From contig NC_087091.1 of the NCBI RefSeq assembly GCF_963855985.1, forward strand, positions 12,530,154-12,594,153: a DNA stretch of 64,000 nt. The letters run 5' to 3'. A model generated the notes under the pieces. It did not search any database. It worked only from the letters and a program-made list of their open reading frames with translations, and was not told the DNA's origin. Position numbers and translations under genes: made by a program. This DNA comes from Ostrinia nubilalis. Its lineage: Eukaryota > Arthropoda > Insecta > Lepidoptera > Crambidae. Numbering within the stretch: the stretch's first letter is position 1; every line of letters starts with the position of its first letter. Positions 10,467 to 21,773 of this stretch are shown one piece after another.

Positions 10467-11704
10467 ACGGCCGAATACTGAAACGCCATTTAAATATTTG
10501 ACGGCTTCTCAAATAGTTAAGCAGCTCCTAAACTTACATTTCGCATACTCAAAACAATATCTGAGCAGTTCTCAATTTTTAAGCACCTCTCAAATTAAGT
10601 TGCACTTAAACGCCACTCAAATGAATTTTCGCATACTGAAACGCCATTCAACGCTAAGCATTACTCAAACAACTGTCAAATCGTCTTAAGCAGCTGTTAA
10701 ATTTGAGAGTGCTTGCCCGGTATCTTAAATCCTATTATTATACCTAAATCGACCTAAATAGTGGTAAATAATGTGTGTCATCGTTATCATTTCTTTCGAG
10801 CCTCGAGGAAATACCTAGATCTAATCGCAGGAACGCAATAAGGCTGAACGCTATTGAAAAATATTATTATAATGACATGCAATTCCGAGCGAGGTTCCGC
10901 GTCTCTAAAGAAACGGTGTTGTTTCTGGATTCATAATTTGGAAGCTCTTTGAAACCCCTCACCAAACGCCATACAACCAGTGGACCAAATACTTATTATA
11001 ACCCTACTGTTCTACGCAACGGGAAGTTATGAACGTGTACTAGGTGATATCTTCCACATCTAACAGCCAACTGTGCATCGTATAGTGCATGAAGTAACAA
11101 CCAAAATAGCTGCTATGAAATCGCAATACAAACATGCCTATTTCTGAGGACTATGGGGACATCGCATCTTTAGACATACTCTCTAATCTGTGCATCGCAT
11201 AGCAGCATGTCGTTGTTGATTTGTCGATTTGATTGATGCTCTGTCAACAATGATAAATGTCAATTGTGGTTACGTTTCGGTCCACGATCGCCACTTAATA
11301 GATTTCAACAATAAAAAGTATCACCTTTAAAATTATTTTTTTAATTAAATAAAAATGCAAGCATTAATTTTTTTATATGACAAAACGAGATTTATTTATA
11401 ATAGAAACTAAAAATAAACTGTTCTATGTTAAGTTGATTGAGTATATTTCCATAAAAGACAATACATAACCAAAAGATGCTGCGTGTAATGGATAAAAAA
11501 CGTAAAGTTATTATTTGTGTAAATGAAAACATACTTTTTTTGGTAAATGTTGCCATTATGTAAACATTTGAGAGCTGCTTAGCTGATCACGGCTTCAAAT
11601 TCGTTGAGTGGCGTTTGAGAATACCATTTAAAATTGAAGGATACTTAAATTTAGGAGCCCGTCAGCTGAGTGAAAGATTTGAGTAGCGTTTCAGTATTCG
11701 GCCG
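10467..11704 (+). mobile_element. PIF/Harbinger element, decayed
   Basis: The ends are an inverted repeat ACGGCCGAATACTGAAACGC (left 10467; right ends at 11704). Sub-terminal sequence holds many short variants of CTCAAAT and AAGCAGCTC in the left arm and GAGAGCTGCTTAG in the right arm. A degraded transposase lies inside. A 3-bp target duplication is not clear at the exact ends, so the outer boundaries may be off by a few bases. Confidence 0.7.
10840..11145 (+). pseudogene. Harbinger transposase, N-terminal fragment (HARBI1-like)
   Basis: Two overlapping frames together resemble the HARBI1 family: FRARFRVSKETVLFL followed, after a frameshift near 10980, by QILIITLLFYATGSYERVLG and then QPTVHRIVHEV. 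The FYATGS and STV-like helix motifs are hallmarks of this nuclease family. Several stop codons break both frames, and the C-terminal catalytic domain is absent, so the gene is dead. Family assignment is by motif, without a search. Confidence 0.75.
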
Positions 11705-11745
11705 TTAAAAACTAAAATTTAAAAATTACTAATTATAAAAACTAT

Positions 11746-14567
11746 TTACAAAATAAAAAATACTTCACCCCCAGCGCCGCAGTCAGGAATGGTGCCCAAA
11801 AGGCTGGCAGCATTGCCACGTTGAATGGCCAGGCTAATTCTCTGACCAAAATAGCTGCCAGCCTTTTGATCACCGGTCACCTCGGTGAGCCTCTTTGCCA
11901 GTTCCTTATAAAAGGAACGAGCGCTTGGACCCCATGGTCCCATAGTCTCAACCCCAAACGGCACAAATATATAACTCTCATTGAGAGCTGCACATTTGCG
12001 CCGCTTGGAGCACTCAGCCGAGGCCGCCGCCGCGCCTGCAGCAAGGGAGGTACCTCCTGTATGAGACGGAGCAAGCGTATCCGCGCATGTTGCGTCCCAC
12101 ACAAGAGGACGTCCCTGCTTCCAGGGAATGAGCGTCATGCCGTCAGGTCTCTTGCCGTCGTCACGGAATATGCCGTTAGGCTCTAAAACTGCTGGCACAT
12201 TGACGGCGACAAGAGCTCTGCGGATGACGTCATTGATGCAGGCGTGTCGGGAGACTCGACCAGCGCTCATTTGGCATGAGAGGCCATGGTGTCCTAACTC
12301 ACCGACGCGAGTACCGCAACGACAGCGATGGGGATGGTTTGTTTTGACGCCAAGTCTAAGGGAAATGGCAAGGGACAGTGTACTCCTGTCAAGCAGAGTC
12401 CCGATATTGGCCGAAGGAAGAGCATGTAGCCAATAACCGGACTCTGCCTGAAAGACCGCTAGTAGGCGAGCACGCTCTGCAGCATTTTCGGAGGAAGCCA
12501 ATAGATCACTCTGAAAACGCAAACAGAGCGGCTCGTCCCACTGCCTCTGAGACGATAGAGAGGTAGGTGGATCGGCTCCCGGGTATGCCCTAGTCCAAGC
12601 GTTTCTGGCCTCTGCGAGGTGAGCCAACTCCACTACCCCTAAAGAAGGGGATAGTAATTTATTAAAGAGTTCGGCTGTACCATACGCAGAAGACAGAAAA
12701 GCTGGAAGGGCAATATGCGATATCTGACGTGTGCCTAGTCCTCCGAAACGCACAGGGAGAGAGGCCTGTTTCCAGGCGTTATCGCTAAATGCACAATTTA
12801 CAGTAGTCCTGGAAAAAGCCAAAAATGGGTACTACGTAAAAAATATATAAATTTTGGGGCGTATGCGCAAAAACGGATTAAATACAAAGCCATGTGAGGG
12901 TTTATCTTTAGCATATTTTCGGAGGACTGCTGAAATTTGGAAATTTGTTCATTAATAAAAATCGGAATAGCCTCGTCAAAAATAGGGGAACCTAGAAGAC
13001 GGAGTGACGTATTATTGAGAATTTTGATATTGGGAGCTAAAGCCGAAAATTTTGTAATAATGTCTTGTAACTGAACATGTGAAAATTTTGATTCTGGGAT
13101 AAATAGCTCGCATTTTGAATAATTGAGATCAAGTCCGATACTTTTGAATTTATCAATGATGGTGTGGAAGTCTGAGAGAACGGATGAAATATCGCCAGCG
13201 ATAGTTCCGTCATCTAGGTACCACACATTAAATTTTGAATTTAGTGAATCAATAATGGGTTGTATTGCCAAACTAAAAATAGCGGGCCCGAGAGGATCGC
13301 CTTGCTGACAGCCGACAGATGAATATAATAGGTTGTTTTTGAAAATTAATTTTGTGGGTTTGCTATAGCATTGCCAAAGATAATTGTAAATATGAGGAAC
13401 TTTTTGATGAATGGCTGAAAGCAAGGCACCTCTATCTACCGAGTTGAAGGCGTTCTTGACATCCACCTTCAGCACCACCTCCGCGGCGTCAAGTGACAGG
13501 AAGGTACGGAGAGCGTGAACGGCTGCTTCGCATCCACCTTTGACGCCGAAACCAAGCTGTACTGGTTGGAACTCTGCAGAAACGGTAGGTAAAATGTGAG
13601 AACAGCAAATTTTGGATGCTATACGGCGAAGGGTGGAGCCAACAGCTATAGGGCGAATGCCGCCATCTTTTTTCCGTAAAGCTATTAAGTTGGCTCCATA
13701 AAGAATTTCGATAATATCAGCTGGGACTTCGCCGGATAGCATTAGGTTTACCAAAAGAGTCATATTGTGTAATAATACTCTGCCAGCGTCACCGACTGAG
13801 ACAGAGAGAAGGTCTTTCAGGTGTTGAGGTGAAAGACCGTCTAGGCCGCTGGCAGACCCGCTTTTGAATGAAAAGATGGCAGACGATACGTCATCTTCTT
13901 TGCAGATTATGTGGGCAGCGGTAGGATCAGGAGGCGGAGGCAGGAGGAGATTCGATGCTGGAGGTGGGTGCTTATCCTCAAGAGCACTGAGTGTTTCCTG
14001 GCAGTCGACGGCGACAACATCGTTACTAAATAAAAGATTGGCGGCTCCACGGAGATCACCATCGCTAACTTTTGATTCAATTAATTTTATGGATTTATTG
14101 GAATTTTGGGGCCGAGAGGGAGGAATAACAATGGAATGAACGGAGGGATTTAGACGGCAGTTTTCTTTTATTTTTTGTGTTAATGACATGCTATTATTTT
14201 GATTGATATGTAGGATTCTATAGGAAAACGTTAGGAGTTCTGCCCAGCTCTCAGTCGTGTTTACTCTAATCACATGCTCGATGCAATGTGATAGAGCAAC
14301 AGCGACTGAATGCCGTGCAGAACGAGGGATTCTTTTCAAGAGTGGAAGTGAATTTTTTAGGTTGCCGAGAGTTTGCCAAAGAGGTTGGTTAGCCGGGTGT
14401 GGAGCTGGAGAAACTGCTGGTGAGGAAACATGAGGGGGTTTATGACATCTGCCAATGTGTATATTTAAGCCCCGGTTACCTTTAAAAACCGGGGCTGTGG
14501 GCAATGAGGGCATTGTACCAGTTGTACGTCGTCGCTGCCAGGAATTGAAGAACTTGCCGACATTCAC
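11746..14567 (-). pseudogene. Retroelement RT plus restriction-like endonuclease, frameshifted
   Basis: Two overlapping minus-strand frames form one broken gene. 14567-12798 carries a reverse transcriptase: KDGGIRPIAVGSTLRRIASK, catalytic aspartate in VDVKNAFNSVD, QQGDPLGPAIFS and the unusual active-site WYLDDG. 12822-11746 continues out of frame with VRFGGLGTR, a CRCG...H...C knuckle and a PD-(D/E)XK-like nuclease: KRPDGMTL then LVWDATCADT. A single shift at about 12798-12822 separates them. Near the N-terminus a zinc finger is also split: CPHC lies in one frame and FKGNRGLNIHIGRCH in the next (about 14500). The RT-then-nuclease order is that of early-branching (R2-like) non-LTR elements, though YLDDG and the conserved C-terminus suggest a distinct lineage. 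Confidence 0.75.
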
Positions 14568-14656
14568 GTCAAGACAAATAGAGTAATTATGACGCTAAAC
14601 TAATAAAAAGGATTCCAAAAACTCATAAAAAATAAAATATAAAAACACAGCACATT

Positions 14657-14790
14657 TTTTTTTTTTTTTTTTTGGCTTTCGCGGTTTGCGTTTAGCCACA
14701 ACGGTGTGGGAGAAAAGGTTAGGAAACGTTTAGGTAAAAAACAAACCGGGGTGGAGTACAAAAAGGGATGAGGATCAGGTTGGGAGGTGA
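14657..14790 (-). mobile_element. Retroposon 3' end with poly(A) tail (minus strand)
   Basis: A run of about 18 T on the plus strand is a poly(A) tail on the minus strand, preceded there by a GC-rich stretch (ACCGTTGTGGCTAAACGC). The body is too short to classify and the 5' boundary is a guess. Confidence 0.45.
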
Positions 14791-15350
14791 GAAATTAAAT
14801 AATATAATAAAATTATTAAAATACATGTATAGAGGAAATTAAGGCATGTTAATATAATATTATAAGTTAATTAAAGTTTAATATTATTTGTAATCAAATA
14901 TTCAGAAATACATTTATAAATATCAAAGTCATTTAAACCAAGCAGGCAAGATATAGATATATATGTCGCAGGCAAATTGTATGATTCCGCATTTTACAAA
15001 CGGCGTCGTCAGTTTACAAACGCTCGCTGTTCTATGAAATGCCGAAGGCAAATTGGCGACTCGTTCAATTGATAAAATTTCGACTATGATTGTTGCAATA
15101 GGGTGACCATCATAAAACACATGTTGGACAAATCAGACTTAATTTCAGAAATCAGGTAGGTATCTATTCAGGTAAGACAAACCTAAAATACTAGCTACTG
15201 CTAAAGTAATTAAAATATTTTCTTAGTAAAAACAACACTAAACTAGGTAATTTAAACTTTTGACGTACCTATAGGTAGGTACATAAAACTATGACATAAA
15301 ATAAGTTTCGATAGTCAGTCCTTTGATTAAGTCTTACATTTTAATTATAC
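14791..15350. other. Spacer with one arm of a distant inverted repeat
   Basis: No gene is seen. About 14961-15045 (GTCGCAGGCAAATTG ... GCCGAAGGCAAA) recurs in inverted orientation at about 22550-22636, some 7.6 kb away, with the LTR element in between. The remainder is AT-rich and unassigned. Confidence 0.55.
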
Positions 15351-15354
15351 CTAG

Positions 15355-15696
15355 TAAAAAGAAACCACTTTATTCCAGCCAAACTCAAGTATATTTCCAC
15401 TTACACACTTACACTTCAATTACTCAATATTCAACTCACAATAATTATTATAACAGCTATCGGACATAGATTCGTCAAGTGGTCTGAGTTCTATCGAAGC
15501 TAACAGAGTAATGATTCTGAGTGAGCTCTAGGCCTACAACAAGCCTCTCTATCCCCTCCACATTACCACTTCCTTGCCAAACAAGATTGAAGTTTTTAAC
15601 AGTGTTGCCACTTTTTAACTTTAAAATATATACTAAAATCGTAACATTTTTTTAAATTCACTAAAATAATAACAATATTTTCTAAAAATCATGACA
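15355..15696 (-). repeat. 3' LTR of the chimeric element
   Basis: 342 bp, read on the minus strand as TGTCATGATTTTTAGA ... GTGGTTTCTTTTTA. Just upstream on that strand lies GGATGGCCGAA, where a polypurine tract would be. The outer flank is CTAG. The same TGTCATGA junction with a preceding CGAA recurs at about 15903-15916, perhaps an older LTR start. Confidence 0.85.
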
Positions 15697-16419
15697 TTCG
15701 GCCATCCGATATTGTGCTGTCTCCCGACGCACACTTATTTAAGAAAAATGAAAATAACTAAACATAGTTAGTGGATCCGATTAAATAAATGAAATAAATA
15801 CTGGTACATTAATTCCTTAGTGGTATAAAAAATTATACATAGTTAAATCTCATGAACTTAATTATGTAAATTGTAATTTAGTACACATTTTGATAATGTT
15901 AAATCATGACATTCGCTTAGGTACATTTATTAGATTAGCTACTGATTAAGTTCATTATACATTTTCTAAATCAATAGAGCGTAAATAAATATATTATTAT
16001 CAATATACATTAATTCAATCAATAGAGTTTCAACATAATATTATATCAATACATACAATATTTCATAAATCAATAAGATGAAAATATAATATTGTAGGTA
16101 CACATTAATCAGAGTAATAAATTAACTTTATGAATGAACAGAGCGTATTGAGTAGCGTCCTGCGTCCCCACATCATTGCCCAATACAATCAACAATAGAA
16201 AATAATAGTTATACTGTTCCTTGTATGTGTCGGCGGCTGAGCCCGCCAGTTTTATTTTAGTCGCAATTACACCTTTAAAGAAATCACATGTTTTACTGTT
16301 CCAACCTTCTGACGTACGTTTTGTGGACTTAACTTATAAAGTGGACATTACTTATAAGTGGACAACAACAATAATATACCTGAACATAACGTATATTAAT
16401 ATAATTACGTACATCGGGT

Positions 16420-16608
16420 ATTAATAACGTACATTGGTGACCATGATTTAAACGATACTTTTGATTCTTTTACTAATTCTAGTAGTAGTAATAACTACGG
16501 TAGTAAGAATACTAGTACTAATAACGCAGACACTTCTAGCAAAGATTTAATTCCAAAAACAACGCGAAGTGGCCGCGTTATCAATAAACCGGTGCGTTTT
16601 GACTTGTA
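16420..16608 (+). pseudogene. Gypsy Pol C-terminal tail, displaced upstream of Gag
   Basis: An open frame ends in TTRSGRVINKPVRFDL and a TAA at 16606-16608. The TRSGRV...P.R(F/L)DL signature is the usual end of Gypsy Pol proteins. It follows a serine/asparagine-rich stretch. It lies only about 125 bp before the Gag start at 16734, with no LTR between, so the order is Pol end then Gag start: permuted relative to a normal element. Whether it comes from the same Gypsy is not known. Confidence 0.6.
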
Positions 16609-16733
16609 AGTTTTTTTTCTTTCTAAGTAGGTAGAGCGGCTCATCGTTACTTACGAGGCCCAGAACCAGATCACAAAATCGAGAGAATAAAATCAAAGAA
16701 GTTAAAGAATCTTCCAAAATCACGGAGCACAAA

Positions 16734-18635
16734 ATGGCGGTGTGCGGCGACATAAAATCATTCGCCGGTGAAAAATGGGACGTCTTCGCGGAACAACTGG
16801 ACTGTTTCATGATAGTCAATGACATTCCAAACGAAAAGAAAGTGCCACTGTTAATAACAAAATTAGCACCGGAAGTATTTGAAATCCTGCAGTGTCTATG
16901 TAGCCCTGTCAAACCAAACAAACTATCATATGAAGAACTATGTTCAAAGTTGAAAGAAAAGTATGGAAAACCACTATCTACGGCTGTTGAAAGGGCTGAA
17001 TTTAGGCGACGTAACCAGTTACCTAATGAAAAAATACAGGACTATGTACTGAATCTGAAAAGATTGGCTATAAAGTGCAACTTCAAAGACACAGATGATC
17101 AAATCAAGGAAAAATTCATGGATGGCGTTACATCAAAGGTTATTAAATACGAATTAATGAAAAATGCAGACAACAGGTCACTAGAAAGCTGTATCGAATG
17201 TGCTAGAAATATAGAAGCAGCCCTGATGCACAGTGACCCTTCACCTGAAACCTCAGAAGTATTTTACAATAAACAAAAGGATTACCAAAGGACAAAACAA
17301 CAAACAACAACCAAGGGACAGAAAAGTTACAGACCAAAGAACCAGCAGTGTTATTGTTGTGGTAAAAATAACCACTTGAAAGCGGAGTGTTCTCTAAGAA
17401 ATAAATATTGTTCGGAATGTGGTCAACAAGGACACATATTCAGAATGTGTGAAAGAAAGCAACGAAAAACCAACATTTTGGAACTGGAGACTTCAAAGCC
17501 TATAGAAGAAAATGAGGAGGCAATTGATTCTATTAAAAATCTATATGAAGAATATGAGACATATACTTTTAATAGTGTAAGTAAAATACCACCACACTTT
17601 ATAACCTTAAATGTGAATAGTCAAAATATACCATTCCAACTTGACACAGGTTCTGATGTTACTGTCATTCCATTATGTGATAAAAACAAATTCTTACCAG
17701 ACAATGCATTACAAAGTTGTAAAATATTGTTTAAAAATTTTGATCAAAGTGTGTCACAACCATTAGGATTAATTTCAAATATACCTGTAATGTTTAATCA
17801 AGAATGTAAACATTTAAATGTATTTGTTGTACAAAACAATTGTCCTCGAATCATAGGTCGTGATTGGTTGCAACAATTAAAATTGTGGCCTCCTAAAATA
17901 AACAATGACCTTTATTTTGGAATTAACAAGGTACAATCTGTTTCAGACGCACAACAAATCATAAAGAGCCAGTTCGCAGAAGTATTTAGCCCTGGTTGGG
18001 GAAATTTTAAGGGTAAAGAAATTAGCTTAAAACTAAAACCTGATTCAAAACCTATATGCCTGCCAGTTCGTCGAGTACCATTTGCTCTTCGGGAAAAAGT
18101 AAATAATGAAATTAAAAGGCTCTTGGACCACGATAGAATTGAACCAGTTGAACAAAGTGAATGGGGCACACCAGTGGTTCCTATCCTTAAATCAGACGGA
18201 TCGGTAAGACTTTGTGGGGATTATAAACTTACAGTTAACAAATGTTTAAAAGTCGATCACTTTCCTTTACCTCATATAGAAGATATATTGAATTCTTTAA
18301 AACACGGGGAATATTACTGCGAACTAGATCTCAAAGAAGCGTATTTACAGGCACGTCTTAGTCCTGACAGCCAAAACTGCACAACTATTGTAACAGAGGT
18401 AGGAACATATAAATATAAATATTCACCATATGGTGTAAGCACAGGGCCAGGATCATTTCAACGACTGATGACAAATAAGTTGCTTAATATACCAAACACT
18501 GTTGTATTCATTGATAATATCTATATAAAAGGAAAAAATTTACAACAAACATATGATACACTATGTGCAGTATTGACAAAATTACAAGAGTGTGAATTCA
18601 AACTTAAAATTGATAAATGTAAATTAAACAAATAA
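16734..18635 (+). pseudogene. Gypsy Gag-Pol: Gag, protease, RT (broken)
   Basis: The ATG opens MAVCGDIKSF and a Gag capsid-like region (residues 1-180), then two zinc knuckles, CYCCGKNNHLKAEC (about 206-219) and CSECGQQGHIFRMC (about 226-239). A retropepsin follows with the active site DTGSDV (about 304). The RT runs from about 430, with CELDLKEAYLQ and PYGVSTGPGSFQ. The active site reads FIDNI (residues 592-596), where the family has two adjacent aspartates; the second is replaced by asparagine. The frame is lost at about 18630, and the same protein continues in another frame. One fused Gag-Pol frame is seen in several insect Gypsy lineages. Confidence 0.85.
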
Positions 18636-20085
18636 TATAGAAGTTTTTGGTTATAATGTAAACAAAAATGGAATCAGCATAATTAAGTCAAATGTTTAAC
18701 CTTTGATTAACGCAAAACCACCAACTAGTTTAACCATGCTGAAATCATTTTTGGGAAAAATTAACTATTATAATCGTTTTTTAAAGGACATGGCTACTGT
18801 AATAGCACCTTTATATGATTGTACTAAGAAAAATAAATTTATTTGGAGTTCAGAATGTGAAAATGCATTTAATAACATAAAAAAAAGACTGGCTAGTGCC
18901 AATAATTTACGACATTATGACCCACAGTTGCCCATAATATTAACTTGTGATGCATCAGATATTGGTTTGGGTGCGGTGTTGTCAAGTAGAGATGTTGATG
19001 GTATTGTCAAACCCATTGCATTCGCTAGTAAAAAATTAAATGATGTAGAACAAAGATATTCTACCATTGATAAAGAGGCTATGGCTATCATTTTTGATAT
19101 AACAAAATTTTATAATTATATTTACGGTCGACAGTTTGAACTTGAAACAGATAATGCTGCTCTAACACGAATATTAGGACCTACCAAAGGAATACCAAAA
19201 ATGGCAGCCAAGCGGTTGCAACATTACGCTATTTTTATGTCAGCATTTAACTATAAAGTACGTCACATTAAATCCACTGAGAACCCAGCTGATTATCTAT
19301 CACGCACGGCAACCAAAACAGAAAATATAAAACATGTTAATTCATTATGTGTAGATGAAGTATTAAGTTATGAATGTTATGTAAATGATTCCAAAATCGG
19401 CACTATAAACTGGAAAATGATACAACAAGAAATTAACAAAGATTTAAGTCTAACTAAGTTGGTTAGGTATATGGCAGACGGGTGGCCAGTCAAGAAAATG
19501 ATCCCAAAGGAGCTTTTACCATTTTACAATAGAAAGGAAGAACTTTCACTTGATAGAGGATGTGTATTTTGGGGCTACCGCATTATAATCCCATGCACAC
19601 TTAGAGAACATGTCTTAAAATATTTGCATAAAAGCCATTTTGGAATCATACGTATGAAAGAAATAGCCCGCTCATATTTCCGGTGGCCTAGTCTAGATGC
19701 AGAGATAGAAAATATTACTAAAAACTGCCTTGTTTGTCTGCAAAATAGTAAAACACCCTCAAAAATTCAGAAACCATGGCCTCTGCCCCCCTCCTCTTGG
19801 TATAGAATTCATGCCGACTTTCTGGGCCCATTTTATAACAAAATGTATTTGGTTGTGGTCGACAGTTACTCAAAATGGCCAGAAACTTTTGAAATGGCAA
19901 ATATTACATCAACGCGCACTATAGAGATATTCAAGTCGCTATTTTCAAGATTTGGGTTACCAGTACATTTAGTTACAGATAATGGAAGAACCTTTACTAG
20001 TAATGAGTTTCAGGAATTTTGTAAAGAGAATCAAATCAGGCACACATTTACACCACCTTACCATCCAGCCACAAATGGCGCAACC
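18636..20085 (+). pseudogene. Gypsy Pol: RT end, RNase H, integrase core (truncated)
   Basis: After a frameshift at about 18630 and a stop at about 18700 the Pol continues from 18703. It shows the RT connection (LKSFLGKINYYNRF), RNase H with TCDASDIGLGAVLS, STIDKEA and ETDNAAL, then the integrase HHCC zinc finger (HKSHFG ... CLVCLQNS) and catalytic aspartates in HADFLGPF and VTDNGRTF. The chain stops being Gypsy at about PYHPATNGA, just before the catalytic glutamate. There it joins an inverted RNase H piece. The integrase therefore lacks its third catalytic residue. Confidence 0.85.
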
Positions 20086-20527
20086 ACTACGTTATTCGGT
20101 CCGCTAATATAGCGAATATCGGTAGTAAACTCGCTAATATATGAAAGATGTCTAACTCGTCTCGGACTTTCCTTATCATTATTATTGAGTTTAGAAAACG
20201 CATATACTAGTGGTTTATGGTCAGTGAATATTGTTAGGACGCGACCTTCCAACAAATTCTTAAAATATTTGATGGCCATATAAACAGCTAACAATTCCCT
20301 ATCATAAGTTGAATATTTTATTTCAGTTTGAGACAACTTCTTTGAAAAATAACCAAGTGGTTGCCACACATTGTTTACCTTTTGCTGTAAAACCGCGCCG
20401 ACGCATGTGTTTGAAGCGTCGGTCATAAGCGATAACTCCGCATCGGGTAACGGGTAATGAAGTGTAGCGGCGCTTTGTAAGCTCTCCTTACACTTTTTAA
20501 ATGCCTCGTTGGCTTTGTCGTTCCATG
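20086..20527 (-). pseudogene. RNase H fragment of a second Gypsy (opposite strand)
   Basis: Read on the minus strand: WNDKANEAFKKCKESLQ, then MTDASNTCVGAVLQQ (first catalytic aspartate), STYDRELLAVYMAIKYF, FTDHKPLVYAF and IRYISGPNNVV, where the domain breaks off at the junction with the plus-strand integrase. This is a 17.6/297-like RNase H, clearly different from the RNase H of the plus-strand Gypsy. It shares the orientation of the LTRs, so it probably belongs to the element that owns them. Confidence 0.8.
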
Positions 20528-20535
20528 TAAGCTCT

Positions 20536-20689
20536 CTAGAAGCGACTTCCTAGGTACAGGTTCGCTGCTCGACGTGGAAGAAGAAGAAGGACTCCTTCTC
20601 CGCTTAGACTTCTTTACTCGTCCACGCCGCTTCGGAAGCAAACCAGGCGGCGTTCCCCGTGGTGTACCGTGTTCGTCATCAGAAGTCAT
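20536..20689 (-). pseudogene. Gag N-terminal fragment of the LTR-owning Gypsy
   Basis: The ATG at 20689 opens MTSDDEHGTPRGTPPG, followed by a very basic and serine-rich stretch (KRRGRVKKSKRRR, SPSSSSTSSSE). At about 20535 it joins directly to the RNase H fragment, out of frame. Everything between Gag N-terminus and RNase H (the rest of Gag, protease and most RT) is missing. Assignment as Gag rests on position and orientation, not on a recognised domain. Confidence 0.5.
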
Positions 20690-20925
20690 TTGTTTCTGTA
20701 ATTTATAATAATTCACCGAAATAAACCGTTCCAGACTGTATGTAAAATGGCATGATCAATCTAAAACTATTTTATTATTGTATGTAGCTTTTCTATGAAA
20801 TAAAATCTTGAAAATATTGGTATTTCATTTGATCTAGTAAAATAGCCTATTTAATTAACAAACATTATAGCTTTATCCAGTAAGAAAACCTAGCTTACTC
20901 AAAATATCCGACAAATGTATGCAGG

Positions 20926-21180
20926 TCACTCATAAATCCAGCGGGAAACCTACCCACTCATAAATCCAGCGGGAAACATACCCACTCAAAAATCCAGCGG
21001 GAAACATACCCACTCATAAATCCAGCGGGAAACATACCCACTCAAAAATCCAGCGGGAAACATACCCACTCAAAAAATCCAGCGGGAAACATACCCACTC
21101 AAAAATCCAGCGGGAAACATACCCACTCAAAAAATCCAGCGGGAAACATACCCACTCAAAAATCCAGTGACCAAACATAC
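20926..21180. repeat. Tandem repeat, 28-29 bp unit, about 8-9 copies
   Basis: Units of the form ACTCA(A/T)AAATCCAGCGGG followed by AAACATACCC repeat head to tail, with one extra A in some units. The last unit decays into CCAGTGACCAAACATACACTG. The array lies in the leader of the LTR element (between 5' LTR and Gag on the minus strand). It creates an open frame of repeating peptides on that strand, which I take as a by-product. Confidence 0.9.
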
Positions 21181-21773
21181 ACTGCCCCCTAACTAGTCCA
21201 GTGAACATACATAGCCCACTCAATCTAGCAATAATTTCAATTGATATCAGTATACTAAACCTAAGCATACGTAGACCATTCAAATAAAATAAAAAAACAC
21301 TTTATACTTTGTTATTCAATTGTAAATCATTGGTAATTCAAACTTTGTGGAAAGTTAATCTATATTTTACGGAGAGAACAAAATTTGTCAGCATCTAAAC
21401 GCGTAAATCAAACCATTAAATCAATTACATTACCAAGTTAATTTAAAATTGCCACCATGCAGTAGAAATTACTTTAAAAAAAATGCGTACTTTCGTCGTA
21501 AGCTTAAAGCAAAAGGAATCTGGACCATAAGTATTATGTGTCCGATACCCTGGCCGTTTGAGCAATTTCATTTTTGCACAACTAAAGAATATCCTTAGCA
21601 AAGTGAATAACACAGTAATTACTGTTAATTTACTTTGAAAATTGGCCAAATGTTATAATAATAATAATAATAAAAAAAATTGATCAGATAGTTTCATAAT
21701 TTTCAAACGTAGAAAAAAAAGAAATTAGTGAGCGTTACATACCTTTTGTTCTGTTCTTATCCCGCTTCTGAGA

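Noticed and set aside
21014..21283. Repeating peptide frame (SGYVSRWIFEWVCFPLDF)
   Set aside because: It is the translation of the 28-bp tandem array and has no independent support.
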